Assembly (NCBI GenBank): GCA_019637645.1
Contig: JAHBVH010000052.1
Coordinates: forward strand, 1-62,857
DNA length: 62,857 nt
From: Caldilineaceae bacterium
GTDB taxonomy: Bacteria > Chloroflexota > Anaerolineae > Caldilineales > Caldilineaceae
Direction of reading: 5' to 3'
Part shown: in pieces, positions 1 through 8,923 of the stretch
Numbering within the stretch: position 1 is the stretch's first letter
Layout: each line of letters opens with the position of its first letter
Notes under the pieces: model-generated
Databases searched by the model: none
What the model was told of the DNA's origin: nothing
Seen by the model: the letters and a program-made list of their open reading frames with translations, nothing else
Program-made: the position numbers and the translations under genes

Positions 1-130
1 CCTCTGTAAACGCTTCTTCCTTTTCCTTGCATAATTTATCCCGCAATTCATCGATGAGGGGCCGAGACGCGGCCAATTTTCGCGCAATCTGTTTTTGGAT
101 CTGTTGCCAGCGCCTCCACCCTGAAGGAAG
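1..130 (-). other. Possible start of a further gene after the kinase
   Basis: On the minus strand the frame stays open from directly after the kinase stop to the window edge. It would read a helix-rich, charged peptide (for example WRRWQQIQKQIARKLAA, then IDELRDKLCKEKEE). No ATG lies in this frame; only a weak TTG start inside is possible. It may be the 5' end of a co-transcribed gene, a remnant of a longer kinase, or chance. Nothing in it identifies a family. Confidence 0.2.
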
Positions 131-3100
131 TTAATCGGTTGGTATCCACTGTGCTAGGATACGTTGCAATTCATCGCGCCGGATCGGTTTGCTAAGATAG
201 TCGTCCATTCCAGCGGCTAGACAGCGTTCTCGATCCCCTTTGATGGCATTGGCTGTCATGCCAATGATGGGGATGTGACGCTGGGTTTTTACTTCTGCCT
301 GACGAATTGCTTGTGTGGCGGCTAGCCCATCCATAATGGGCATTTGCCAATCCATGAGCACTAATCCATAACGGCCGGCCTCCTGTGTGATAGCCTCTAC
401 GGCGGCTTGGCCATTCTCGACTACGTGTGCCGTGTATCCCAATTTTTGGAGATGGGCAACCGCAACGCGTTGATTGTTAGTATAGTCCTCGGCGACCAAA
501 ACTAGCATAGTTGCTGGCGGCGTTTCATTTAATTGGATCGCTGTCCCTTGATGGGATATGGGGTAGCTTCCCTTCTTTTCTGCTGGGGCTGGGGCATGGT
601 TGATAGGGGGCGCGGATAGCTCTTTACCAGGTGAAACGAACTGATAATATTCTTGGCGTGTACAGCGGCAGGGTAAGGTGACAACAAATTGCGAGCCAAT
701 GCCTAGCTCGCTATCGACCTGAATCGTACCGCCCATAAACTCAACCAATCTTTGGGTGATGGCCAAGCCCAATCCCGAGCCACCATAACGTCTAGTTGTG
801 GAGCTGTCCCCTTGACTAAAGCTTTGGAAGAGATTTTGGAGCGTGCTTTCGGACATACCGATGCCTGTATCCGATACGGTAATTTGAAGCCTGAGCGTAA
901 AGCGGGCATTAGGGGGACTATTTTGCTCAAGGCTGGTCTGGGGGAAACAGGCAGAGCTTACAACAATTCCCCCGGTTTCGGTAAATTTAACGGCATTGCC
1001 GATTAAGTTCATCAGGATCTGATGAACACGGGTGGCATCGCCGGTGACTTGTTGTGGGAGTTTTGTGGTTGCAATAGCGCGTAAACGGATTCCTTTTTGC
1101 TGTGTTTTGGGTGCCAGCAGGCGGACCACGCTTTCTACCTCCGCGGCGGGGTCAAAGTCGACCTCGTTCAAGACAATCTTGCCAGCTTCGATTTTTGAGA
1201 AATCAAGAATACTATTGATAATATCTAGTAATTTGTAACTTTCTTCTTGAGCAATTCGCGCATATTCAAGCTGCTCTGCGTCTAGCTCGGTTTCCATTAG
1301 CAACTCGGTCATGCCAACCACCCCATTCATGGGGGTACGGATTTCATGGCTCATGGTTGCTAAAAATTCAGATTTAAGGCGTGATGCTTCTAGTGCTTGA
1401 TCGCGCGCTTGTTCTAACTCGGCTTCGACCCGCTTACGCTCATTGATCTCTGCCTCTAGTTGTGCATTGGTGGCGGTAAGATCAGCGGTGCGTTCTTCTA
1501 CCTTTTCTTCTAATTGATGCGCGTGATGGCGTAATTGTTCTAATAAATAGCTATTAACAATGCTGTAACCAAGTGCATTGCCAAGTTGGGTATAAAATTG
1601 ATAGAACCGTGGCCCAAAAGAAAAAAGTACAAAACCGGCATAGATATTGGCGGAGTAGAGCGGGGCTAGCACCAGGCTGACCCGATGTCTGCCGATAACC
1701 TTTTGTCCAGAAGCTAATTGCGCGGCTTTATAATGCTGATTCTCTGGGGTTTCGATCTGCCCTGCCAGCCGATCATAGGCAATGATTAAATGTACCTCGT
1801 CTGAGACTGTTTCGATCTCTTTGCGTACGGCAACATAAGCTAGCTCGATGCCCAAGCGTGGGAGTTGTTCAGTAAAGATCGCGGCTAAGTGCTCTGGGTC
1901 ATAGGGTATAAGTAGCTTGCGATTGGTTGCTTGTAACTGTTCTAGTAACTCCTTTTCTTGTAGATAGTGAGAGCGCATAAAAATATTCTCTGCCTGTTCT
2001 AGCAGGAATTGGAGATGTGAATGCATGATCTGACACAAGTAGAGTAGATTCTTTTGGGCCAAAGGTGGCAGCGCACTGGGGCTGGCCGTGGTTACTGTAT
2101 TGACCATCAGATCGAGCAACCCTACAAGTCCATATCGCCAATGGCTGGGATCTTGTTTTTTCGGCGACTGGTGGATCAATTGTTGCACAAAGGCGAGAAA
2201 AGGTGTTGGATTTTCGATCCGCAGTGCTGCTTCAAACTGCGTGACAATTTCCTCAAGCTCAGCGGTAGTCGGGATGCCAGCGTGTCCTTGCTTGCGTGCA
2301 AAGGTATTCAACAGCCAGGTACGGCAGAGCGCAGTAGCTTGGGCCAAGAAAACTTGGCGGGCTGTTTGTATGTCTGCCACTGTATCCACCGTGGGTAAAG
2401 AGGTTGTATGGACAGTGATCGGCATAATCGTGCTAGTGATTAACGGCGCTTGCGTGTGGCAAGAAGTGCGGATGATGAGTTCTGTCGATATCACTGTCTC
2501 CTCGGGGACGGGTTGCCGCGCAATGAGGGCTGCAAGCAACTCCATTCCTCGCCAGGCGAGTTCATAGCTTGGCTGCGCGATGGTGGTAAGTGGCGGATAG
2601 ACAGAAAGGCAGTCTGGAATATTATCAAAGCCCGTCACACTGATCTCTTCGGGCACGCGAATGCCACGTTCACTCAGCCTTTGCAGAACGCCAATCGCCA
2701 GATCGTCGGAGGAAGCCACAATGGCGTCGGGCTGAACGCCACGCCGATCGAAGAGTTCGTCGACCGCCTGCCTGCCAAGGACGCGCGAGTCCCACCCCAG
2801 AAATGCACCTGGCACAATCAACTCGGGCTTTACAGGGATGCCATGCTGCTGTAACACATCGCTATAGGCACGTAGGCGTACTTGGGCATCGCGATTGGTG
2901 GGGGTTCCTGTAATAAAGGCCAGTTTACGCCGACCACAGTGGGTGATGAGATGGGTGAGCAGCTTGCTCATGCCCTGATAATTATCGACAACAATGTGCG
3001 GAATTCCTGGCGTTGCTACCCCCAAGCTCACGAGGGGGATGTTGCAATAGCGCGCTAGAAACTGAGATGCCATGGTGTGATCCTGCAAAATCCCAGCCGT

Positions 3101-3328
3101 CCACACAAGTAAACCAGTCAGCGAATTGACATCAATCAAGTTATGAATATGGTCGGCCAGTTGATCGGTGTCTGTTTCGGCCAACTGGTATTTGGCATAA
3201 CCACCAAAGGTAATTAAGTTGAGATCCAACTGGGCGGTGCAGTCATTGGCTCCAAGCCAGAGTTGGGAGATATAAGAATGGGTTGATTCTAACGTAATAA
3301 AACCAATCGTACCTCGGTTTACAGCCAT
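131..3328 (-). CDS. Hybrid histidine kinase with LacI/PurR-type sensor domain and receiver
   Basis: Signal-transducing kinase, probably cytoplasmic: no signal peptide or membrane helix is visible. Residues 1-290 resemble the ligand-binding (periplasmic-binding-protein) part of LacI/PurR regulators, but the DNA-binding helix-turn-helix is absent. Residues 320-450 are helical, 480-595 look GAF-like, and 600-650 form a coiled coil. The phospho-accepting histidine is H661 in TMSHEIRTP, followed by an N-box (about 771-782), DTGIGM (820-825) and GGSGLGL (849-855). A C-terminal receiver (941-1065) keeps acid pocket E947/D948, phospho-acceptor D993 and K1047. Start is ATG with AGAAAG upstream. It is divergent from the ABC importer at 3914, which it may control; that link is inference. 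It probably senses a small sugar-like ligand inside the cell. Confidence 0.9.
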   Translation of the reverse strand: MAVNRGTIGFITLESTHSYISQLWLGANDCTAQLDLNLITFGGYAKYQLAETDTDQLADHIHNLIDVNSLTGLLVWTAGILQDHTMASQFLARYCNIPLVSLGVATPGIPHIVVDNYQGMSKLLTHLITHCGRRKLAFITGTPTNRDAQVRLRAYSDVLQQHGIPVKPELIVPGAFLGWDSRVLGRQAVDELFDRRGVQPDAIVASSDDLAIGVLQRLSERGIRVPEEISVTGFDNIPDCLSVYPPLTTIAQPSYELAWRGMELLAALIARQPVPEETVISTELIIRTSCHTQAPLITSTIMPITVHTTSLPTVDTVADIQTARQVFLAQATALCRTWLLNTFARKQGHAGIPTTAELEEIVTQFEAALRIENPTPFLAFVQQLIHQSPKKQDPSHWRYGLVGLLDLMVNTVTTASPSALPPLAQKNLLYLCQIMHSHLQFLLEQAENIFMRSHYLQEKELLEQLQATNRKLLIPYDPEHLAAIFTEQLPRLGIELAYVAVRKEIETVSDEVHLIIAYDRLAGQIETPENQHYKAAQLASGQKVIGRHRVSLVLAPLYSANIYAGFVLFSFGPRFYQFYTQLGNALGYSIVNSYLLEQLRHHAHQLEEKVEERTADLTATNAQLEAEINERKRVEAELEQARDQALEASRLKSEFLATMSHEIRTPMNGVVGMTELLMETELDAEQLEYARIAQEESYKLLDIINSILDFSKIEAGKIVLNEVDFDPAAEVESVVRLLAPKTQQKGIRLRAIATTKLPQQVTGDATRVHQILMNLIGNAVKFTETGGIVVSSACFPQTSLEQNSPPNARFTLRLQITVSDTGIGMSESTLQNLFQSFSQGDSSTTRRYGGSGLGLAITQRLVEFMGGTIQVDSELGIGSQFVVTLPCRCTRQEYYQFVSPGKELSAPPINHAPAPAEKKGSYPISHQGTAIQLNETPPATMLVLVAEDYTNNQRVAVAHLQKLGYTAHVVENGQAAVEAITQEAGRYGLVLMDWQMPIMDGLAATQAIRQAEVKTQRHIPIIGMTANAIKGDRERCLAAGMDDYLSKPIRRDELQRILAQWIPTD

Positions 3329-3410
3329 AAGCTTCTTTCTATTGAACTCCCAAATAATCTAAGTTGTGCCCCATCTCATAGCAAAACCCCATGATGAATG
3401 CTTGGCTTCC

Positions 3411-3438
3411 AATATAGGGATGATCGCTCTAACCACAA
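3411..3438 (-). promoter_or_regulatory. Possible promoter of the kinase gene
   Basis: On the minus strand TTGTGG (3433-3438) and TATATT (3411-3416) are separated by 16 bases, about 80 bases upstream of the kinase start. The -10 is good and the -35 weak. Confidence 0.35.
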
Positions 3439-3462
3439 TGCGATAGGATGTGACAGACTAAA

Positions 3463-3543
3463 AAGTTACACACTGGGGCAAACCCTAATAGATTTTCCAA
3501 ACCAGTCAGGTCGCTGGTCGTATTAGCCACTGCGTAACGCCGA
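3463..3543. repeat. Degenerate copy of the GTTACGCA-ended palindromic element
   Basis: Left end GTTACACA (3465-3472) and right end TGCGTAAC (3531-3538) enclose a decayed inner motif (TTTTCCAAACCAGTCAGGT). Better copies of the same design lie at 23418 and 45673. It sits inside the 585-base intergenic region 3329-3913, which otherwise holds only the promoters listed here. Confidence 0.5.
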
Positions 3544-3714
3544 AGACTGTCCAAAATGTTATGCTAAAGATCTAAGCGCTCTACTCTAGCATGCAGCATC
3601 GCCTGCATTACCGTCAATTGTCAAATTGTCGATCTTTTTCTGGATGAAAGAATGGTTTTTGCAGTAAGATTTTTATGATTCGTGGGTAATTCTGACAACG
3701 GATTACAGCAGTGA

Positions 3715-3743
3715 TTTACAGAACGTTAACTGTATGCTAAAAT
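3715..3743 (+). promoter_or_regulatory. Sigma70-like promoter of the first ABC importer operon
   Basis: TTTACA (3715-3720), a 17-base spacer, and TAAAAT (3738-3743) preceded by TG at -15/-14 (extended -10). Predicted start is near 3750, giving a leader of about 160 bases. The leader contains a small hairpin, TCCCTT (3770-3775) pairing with AAGGGA (3781-3786). Confidence 0.6.
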
Positions 3744-3913
3744 GGCGCATATATTCACCACGTATTATGTCCCTTTGGACAAGGGATAGTAGACCCATGA
3801 TTGCACAACGCCAAAATGCAAGGCGGTGGCCTTCCTTCCTGTTGGTTGCCAAATTTTGTGTTCCGATCCTAAGCGTTCATCTATGTAGTTGATCCCGAGG
3901 AGAGTAGAATAGT

Positions 3914-5092
3914 ATGCACAGCAAAACGTTCGTTCGTCGTGTTGTCTTTGTGCTCACTGCTTGTTTGATGCTATCTGCTTGTGTGGCGCCGCAAGCGGCC
4001 CCTGCACCGGCTGCAACAACGGCTCCAACCGAAGCCGCAGCCGCCACTACAAGTGTCGGTGCTGTTCCGGCTGGCTTAGAGGAACTGGTGGCCGCCGCGC
4101 AGGCAGAGGGCACGCTCAATGTGATTGCGTTGCCGCGCGACTGGTGTAATTATGGTGAAGTCATTGATTCCTTTAAGGCCAAATACGGGCTGACTGTCAA
4201 CGAACTAAACCCCGACGCTGGTTCGGGTGATGAGATCGAGGCTATTAAGGCAAATAAAGACAACCAAGGCCCCCAAGCGCCGGATGTGATTGATGTTGGC
4301 TTTGCCTTTGGCGATTCGGCCAAGGCAGAAGGCTTGATCCAACCCTATAAAGTCACCACGTGGGATACCATTCCCGATGATATCAAAGATGCCGAAGGGT
4401 ACTGGTATGGCGATTATTATGGTGTGCTTGCCTTTATGGTTAATACGGATGTGATCGAAACGGTGCCGCAGGACTGGGCTGATCTATTGAATCCAGAATA
4501 TGCCAATGCTGTGGGGCTTTCGGGCGATCCACGCACCTCTAATCAGGCCATTCAAACGGTCCATGCTGCCTCTTTAGCCAATGGTGGTACCTTGGATGAA
4601 CCGGAGAAGGGGTTGGACTTCTTTGCCCAACTGAACGCCGCGGGTAACTTGGTGCCTGCCATTGCCAATAATGCCTTGCTGGCCCGCGGTGAAACGCCAA
4701 TCCGCATTGCCTGGGACTATTTGGCCCTATCGGCCCGTGACGAAATGGCGGGTAACCCGCCGGTTGAAGTCGTCATTCCTGCCACTGGTCGTTTTGGCGG
4801 TGTCTATGTCCAAGCGATTAGTGCTTACGCCCCCCATCCGAACGCAGCCAAGCTCTGGATGGAACATCTCTATTCCGATGAAGGACAGATCATGTGGCTC
4901 AAAGGCTACTGCCATCCGAGTCGCGAAGCAGATCTGCGGGCTCGTGAAGTGATCCCCCAGGATCTCCTCGCTAAATTACCCAATGTCGAAGGCGCGGTCT
5001 TTGCGACGGCTGCCCAACAAGCCAATGCCCGCACGGTGATCACCGAACAGTGGGATCAGGTCGTTGGTGCTAATATCCAAGAAGTGCAATAA
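3914..5092 (+). CDS. ABC importer substrate-binding lipoprotein (family 1, Fe3+/polyamine type)
   Basis: Binds solute outside the membrane and hands it to the permeases encoded next. A 392-residue lipoprotein: charged N-terminus, hydrophobic stretch, then lipobox LSAC with Cys23 as the lipidation site, followed by an Ala/Pro/Thr linker (about 25-55). The mature part shows the family-1 binding-protein pattern (DVIDVGFAFGDSAKAEGL; later GIPTAG-like GETPIRIAWDY), as in PotD/AfuA-type proteins. Neighbour order binding protein, permease, permease, ATPase supports this. The substrate could be ferric iron, a polyamine, thiamine or a phosphonate; the sequence does not decide. A strong promoter lies upstream and a hairpin immediately downstream. 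Confidence 0.88.
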   Translation: MHSKTFVRRVVFVLTACLMLSACVAPQAAPAPAATTAPTEAAAATTSVGAVPAGLEELVAAAQAEGTLNVIALPRDWCNYGEVIDSFKAKYGLTVNELNPDAGSGDEIEAIKANKDNQGPQAPDVIDVGFAFGDSAKAEGLIQPYKVTTWDTIPDDIKDAEGYWYGDYYGVLAFMVNTDVIETVPQDWADLLNPEYANAVGLSGDPRTSNQAIQTVHAASLANGGTLDEPEKGLDFFAQLNAAGNLVPAIANNALLARGETPIRIAWDYLALSARDEMAGNPPVEVVIPATGRFGGVYVQAISAYAPHPNAAKLWMEHLYSDEGQIMWLKGYCHPSREADLRAREVIPQDLLAKLPNVEGAVFATAAQQANARTVITEQWDQVVGANIQEVQ

Positions 5093-5111
5093 CCCTCAAT
5101 TTCCTATATGG

Positions 5112-5148
5112 CACCCGCTGTGCTGTGTTAGGCGCAGCGCAGCGGGTG
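5112..5148 (+). terminator. Stem-loop between binding protein and permease genes
   Basis: CACCCGCTGTGCTG (5112-5125) pairs with CAGCGCAGCGGGTG (5135-5148), 14 bp with one G-U pair and a 9-base loop. There is no T-run, so it more likely protects the binding-protein mRNA 3' end or partly terminates than ends the operon. Confidence 0.6.
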
Positions 5149-5170
5149 TAACTGCTCCTGGTTGGATGTC

Positions 5171-6049
5171 ATGACCACCAAACTTTCTGATTCGCCACCA
5201 TGGCGCAGTCGGTTCTGGAATTGGCTCGGCGTTGGCCCTTTTTTTCTCTTTGCCATTGCCTTGTTGATCCTGCCCTCGACCTCGCTCTTTGTGGGTAGCT
5301 TTCAAGACAATGCCGGCGCACCGACCTTGGCGAACTTCCGCAACCTATTACAGCCAAACATTGTCGACGCCTATTGGCTGAGCATCCGGGTAAGTGCCGT
5401 CACCGCGCTCGGCGGTGGACTCTTAGGCTTTCTGTTGGCCTATGCCATCACCCTAGGCCATGCTCCGGCATGGTTGCGCGCACTGCTCACCACCTTTTCG
5501 GGCGTGGCGTCGAACTTTGCGGGCGTGCCCTTGGCCTTTGCCTTTGTCTCGACGCTAGGCCGGACGGGTTTTGTCACGGTGCTGCTGGCCGATTGGCTGG
5601 GTTTTAACCTCTATCGGACGGGTTTTACTCTCTACAGTTTTGCCGGACTTAGCTTAACCTACCTCTATTTCCAATTTCCCCTGATGGTTTTGATCATGAC
5701 GCCGGCCCTAGAAGGGCTCAAGCGGGAGTGGCGCGAAGCTGCCGACAACCTTGGCGCGACCGGTGCCCAATATTGGCGTTTGGTCGGCTTGCCAATCCTG
5801 TTGCCGTCGCTCCTAGGGGCAATGATTCTGCTCTTTGGCAATGCCTTTGGCGCGTATGCCACCGCCCTTGCTTTGACTGGTGGTCGGCTCAATTTGGTGA
5901 CGATTCTGATCGGCGCGCAGATTCGTGGCGATGTGTTGCATGATCCCAATTTAGGCTATGCCCTGGCGTTGGGCATGGTGGTGATCATGGGGCTCTCTAT
6001 TGCGCTCTATTCCTGGCTGCAACGGCGGGCCGAACGTTGGCTACGGTAG
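5171..6049 (+). CDS. ABC transporter permease (PotB/CysT-like)
   Basis: Inner-membrane channel subunit of the importer. 292 residues from ATG 5171; an in-frame TTG at 5162 is the alternative start, and no strong ribosome site favours either. About six hydrophobic helices are visible (first at FFLFAIALLILPSTSLFVG). The EAA-type cytoplasmic loop that docks the ATPase is REAADNLGATGAQYWRLVGL, near residues 188-207. It lies 78 bases after the binding-protein stop, across the stem-loop, and ends just before the second permease. Sequence type is the binding-protein-dependent permease of iron, polyamine or sulfate importers. Confidence 0.86.
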   Translation: MTTKLSDSPPWRSRFWNWLGVGPFFLFAIALLILPSTSLFVGSFQDNAGAPTLANFRNLLQPNIVDAYWLSIRVSAVTALGGGLLGFLLAYAITLGHAPAWLRALLTTFSGVASNFAGVPLAFAFVSTLGRTGFVTVLLADWLGFNLYRTGFTLYSFAGLSLTYLYFQFPLMVLIMTPALEGLKREWREAADNLGATGAQYWRLVGLPILLPSLLGAMILLFGNAFGAYATALALTGGRLNLVTILIGAQIRGDVLHDPNLGYALALGMVVIMGLSIALYSWLQRRAERWLR

Positions 6050-6093
6050 GCTGCTTGCTAGGTTCCAAGAAATTGAGGTGGTTGGTGAGACGG

Positions 6094-6897
6094 ATGTCGG
6101 TGTGGAGTTGGCTGTGGATTGGGGTTGGCGCGCTTTACTTTCTGTTACCGCTCTATGGTACCTTTGATTTCTCCCTGCGCGCCCGGCGCGGCGAAATTAG
6201 TCTGGCTGCCTATGAAAGTGCCCTGACCGACCCTGAGTTTTTGCGCACCTTCACTTTTTCGTTCCAGATGGCGATCCTGACCATTTTGGTCAGTATCTTG
6301 TTGATCGTGCCCACGGCCTATTGGGTCCATTTACGCCTGCCCCGTCTGCGTCCGGTGATCGAATTTGTCACCTTGCTGCCCTTTGTCATCCCGGCCATTG
6401 TCCTGGTCTTTGGTATGATCAAGCTCTATAGCCGACCCTTGGCGGTGGGTGGGTTCACTTTGTTCCCGCCGCTAACCAACAGTATTACCGGCACAAATGC
6501 CCTGTTGGTCGGCGGCTATGTGGTCTTGGCACTGCCCTACATGTATCGGGCTGTTGACACGGGCTTGCGGGCGATGGATGTGCGCACCCTCACTGAGGCG
6601 GCCCAAAGCTTGGGCGCAAATTGGGTGACCATTCTGGCGCGTGTGATCCTGCCGAATTTGCGCACAGCGCTGCTCAGTGGCGCGCTGCTAACCTTTGCCA
6701 CCGTCATTGGTGAATTGACGCTTGCCACCTTTCTCGCCCGCCCAGCCTTTGGCCCCTATCTTGCTTTGCTGGGGAATCACAAAACCTATGAACCTTCTGC
6801 CCTAGCGATTATTAGCTTTGCGATTACCTGGGCTGCCATGGGGGTGATCGGTTGGATCTCACGCGGCACAACCGGTCAATTCGCGGCTGGGCGCTGA
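6094..6897 (+). CDS. ABC transporter permease (PotC/ThiP-like)
   Basis: Second channel subunit. 267 residues from ATG 6094, preceded at 12 bases by GAGGTGG; the frame is open from a TTG at 6037 that would overlap the previous stop, and GTG 6085 is also possible. Six or so hydrophobic helices; the ATPase-docking EAA loop is TEAAQSLGANWVTILARVIL. It should pair with the product of the preceding gene and with the ATPase that starts 52 bases downstream. Confidence 0.85.
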   Translation: MSVWSWLWIGVGALYFLLPLYGTFDFSLRARRGEISLAAYESALTDPEFLRTFTFSFQMAILTILVSILLIVPTAYWVHLRLPRLRPVIEFVTLLPFVIPAIVLVFGMIKLYSRPLAVGGFTLFPPLTNSITGTNALLVGGYVVLALPYMYRAVDTGLRAMDVRTLTEAAQSLGANWVTILARVILPNLRTALLSGALLTFATVIGELTLATFLARPAFGPYLALLGNHKTYEPSALAIISFAITWAAMGVIGWISRGTTGQFAAGR

Positions 6898-6949
6898 AGG
6901 ATAAAGTACGTTCTACCCAAACATCTACAGACTGGAACAGCTCACTGCT

Positions 6950-8008
6950 ATGGCCTTTCTTGAACTGATCAACGTCCAAAAAGCGTTTGCCCAAACTATG
7001 GCCGTGCGCGCGGTCGACCTTCAAGTGGCGCGGGGCGAATTTGTCTCCTTTTTGGGGCCAAGTGGCTGTGGCAAGACGACCACCCTGCGCATGATCGCCG
7101 GTTTTGAACATCCTACCAGTGGCAAAATTGTCATGGATGGGGTAGAGATGACGGGCAAGCCACCCAACCAGCGCAACATTGGCATGGTCTTTCAGTCCTA
7201 TGCGCTCTTCCCCAATATGACGGTGGCGAGCAATATCGGTTTTGGCTTGAAAGTCGCGGGGAAGTCTAGCACGGAGATCAAGACGCGGGTGGCCGAGATG
7301 TTGGCCCTGATCAAGCTGGAGACATTAGGCAATCGCTACCCCTATCAACTGTCAGGCGGCCAGCAACAGCGGGTTGCGCTGGCCCGCGCCTTGGCAATCC
7401 GCCCCCAACTATTACTCTTAGATGAACCGCTCTCGGCGCTCGATGCCAAGATCCGCGTCGCGCTGCGCAACGAAATTCGGGCCATTCAGCGGCAACTGGG
7501 CATTACCACCATCTATGTCACCCACGATCAAGAAGAGGCCCTTTCGTTGTCGGATCGAGTGGTGGTGATGAATGAAGGGCGTATGGAGCAGATCGGCACC
7601 CCCTTTGAAATTTACAACTTCCCCGCCACCAGCTTTATTGCCTCGTTTGTGGGCACGCTGAATACCATTCCGGCCACCGTGGTTGACGCGGCGCAAGGCC
7701 AACTGCTTGTCAATGGTCAGGTGATTGATTGCGACAAACCCGTCTCACAGGCGCAAGCGGGAGCGGTGGTCAAACTGGCGTTGCGGCCCGAGCAACTGCG
7801 CTTTACGGGCAATCCCGCCACCGAAAATCAGTTAGCTGGTCAAGTCCAAGAGATCGCCTTTCTTGGCGCCATTGTGCGGATCCACATTCGGGTGGGGGAA
7901 ACCACCCTCGCCCTCGACGAATTCAATCACCCACACCTAACCCTACCCGCCATCGGCGCTCCCGTGACTATCTACTTCCCTCGCCCTGCCTGCTTGGTCT
8001 TGGCGTAG
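6950..8008 (+). CDS. ABC transporter ATPase (PotA/FbpC-like)
   Basis: Energises the importer by ATP hydrolysis on the cytoplasmic face. 352 residues, a normal length for this class. Walker A GPSGCGKT (36-43), Q-loop near FQSYALF, signature LSGGQQQ (134-140), Walker B LLLLDEP (154-160) with catalytic E159, and switch H192. The C-terminal 240-352 region is a TOBE-type regulatory domain of the kind found in polyamine, iron and sugar importers. Last gene of the operon; the next gene is convergent. Confidence 0.92.
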   Translation: MAFLELINVQKAFAQTMAVRAVDLQVARGEFVSFLGPSGCGKTTTLRMIAGFEHPTSGKIVMDGVEMTGKPPNQRNIGMVFQSYALFPNMTVASNIGFGLKVAGKSSTEIKTRVAEMLALIKLETLGNRYPYQLSGGQQQRVALARALAIRPQLLLLDEPLSALDAKIRVALRNEIRAIQRQLGITTIYVTHDQEEALSLSDRVVVMNEGRMEQIGTPFEIYNFPATSFIASFVGTLNTIPATVVDAAQGQLLVNGQVIDCDKPVSQAQAGAVVKLALRPEQLRFTGNPATENQLAGQVQEIAFLGAIVRIHIRVGETTLALDEFNHPHLTLPAIGAPVTIYFPRPACLVLA

Positions 8009-8022
8009 CTAGAGCCGGTAAC

Positions 8023-8073
8023 AAAGGCGCTAGCTTGGGAGATGGACCTAGTCAGCGCTAGCCGCGCCTTGTT
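8023..8073. terminator. Imperfect hairpin between convergent genes
   Basis: ACAAAGGCGCTAGC pairs with GCTAGCCGCGCCTTGT across about 20 bases, with one or two bulges. It lies between the ATPase and MaoC-like stop codons and could terminate both directions. Confidence 0.4.
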
Positions 8074-8528
8074 CATCTTTTCGCCTTGAACATCAGCACA
8101 GTGCGTTGGCATTCGATGACGACAACACCCGTTTGGTTGCGCCCCACATGGCGAAAGGTGACTAGGCCCCGATCAGGCTTTGAGCGCGATTCGCGCATGG
8201 CGACCACGGTACTCTCAACATAGAGGGTGTCGCCATGAAAGACCGGATGGGGGTGAGTCACCTGTTCATAGCTAAGATTAGCGACAATCGTCCCTTCGGT
8301 CAGCTCGGCCACGGTGAGGCCCACGGCCAGCCCCAAGGTAAAGATGCCATTGACAATGCGGCGGCCAAATTCGCTCTCTCGGTTGGCAAAATCCTCGTTC
8401 AGGTGGAGCGGCTGGGTGTTCATGGTCAACGCCGAAAAGAGCACATTGTCGGCTTCGGTAATCGTGCGCCCTAATGCATGACGAATCACCATACCCACGG
8501 TTAACTCATCATAATATTTGCCAGCCAT
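8073..8528 (-). CDS. MaoC-like hotdog-fold hydratase/dehydratase
   Basis: Small hotdog-fold protein of 151 residues, the usual size for single-domain MaoC-like enoyl-CoA hydratases. Start is set at ATG 8528 because AAGGGGAA precedes it by five bases; the frame is open further upstream. The fold signature is ITEADNVLFSALTMNTQPLHLNEDFA, cited here in part as the ITEAD and QPLHLN blocks, followed by GRRIVNGIFTLGLAVGL. In the family the Asp and His of this block act on the acyl-CoA double bond. The closest family style is mesaconyl-CoA/beta-methylmalyl-CoA or (R)-specific enoyl-CoA hydratases, but the substrate is open. No acyl-CoA pathway neighbours are present. Confidence 0.82.
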   Translation of the reverse strand: MAGKYYDELTVGMVIRHALGRTITEADNVLFSALTMNTQPLHLNEDFANRESEFGRRIVNGIFTLGLAVGLTVAELTEGTIVANLSYEQVTHPHPVFHGDTLYVESTVVAMRESRSKPDRGLVTFRHVGRNQTGVVVIECQRTVLMFKAKR

Positions 8529-8701
8529 TGCGTTCCCCTTTAGCCAGTTGTTAGCCTGTGTTTGATCGAATCCTTCTAGGCGGGGGCTCATTGTGACACA
8601 GGGTGAGCCGGGCTGTAAAGCTTGCCGCGCCCAAACAGTGTATTTTCATTATTTTCAATCGATATGCTATAATCTGCATGTGTCTGCTTAAGGAATTCCG
8701 G

Positions 8702-8761
8702 TGACGGTCACAGTCAATGTGCATTTTCATGTTTGCCACCAAAGGCAGCTCGTGACCGTCA
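8702..8761. promoter_or_regulatory. Paired TGACsGTCA palindromes upstream of the MaoC-like gene
   Basis: TGACGGTCAC (8702-8711) and GTGACCGTCA (8752-8761) are perfect inverted copies. Each contains its own short palindrome, TGAC-G-GTCA and TGAC-C-GTCA, 51 bases apart. This arrangement could bind a dimeric regulator at two sites or form a long-loop hairpin. Confidence 0.3.
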
Positions 8762-8790
8762 TCTGGGCCACTTTGCTCCTTTCCCTCCCC

Positions 8791-8915
8791 ATGTTGCGTA
8801 GATACGCAATATTTTGCGTATCTGGTGCCAAACCCCATGTTGCGTAGATACGTAATATTTTGCGTATCTGGTGCCAAACCCCATGTTGCGTAGATACGCA
8901 ATATTTTGCGTATCT
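8791..8915. repeat. Three tandem copies of a 46-bp palindromic repeat
   Basis: Copies begin at 8791, 8837 and 8883 with a period of exactly 46 bases. Each holds AGATACGCAA and TTGCGTATCT around a TATT loop; the middle copy has one change. The third copy ends just before the lspA stop codon, so the array lies between lspA and the MaoC-like gene. Confidence 0.85.
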
Positions 8916-8923
8916 ACCGGGGA

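Noticed and set aside
131..3328. Kinase gene as a LacI-type transcription factor
   Set aside because: No helix-turn-helix precedes the ligand-binding domain, and kinase and receiver domains follow.
8791..8915. Possible CRISPR array
   Set aside because: Only three units with no variable spacers: the whole 46-bp unit repeats, and no cas gene is near.
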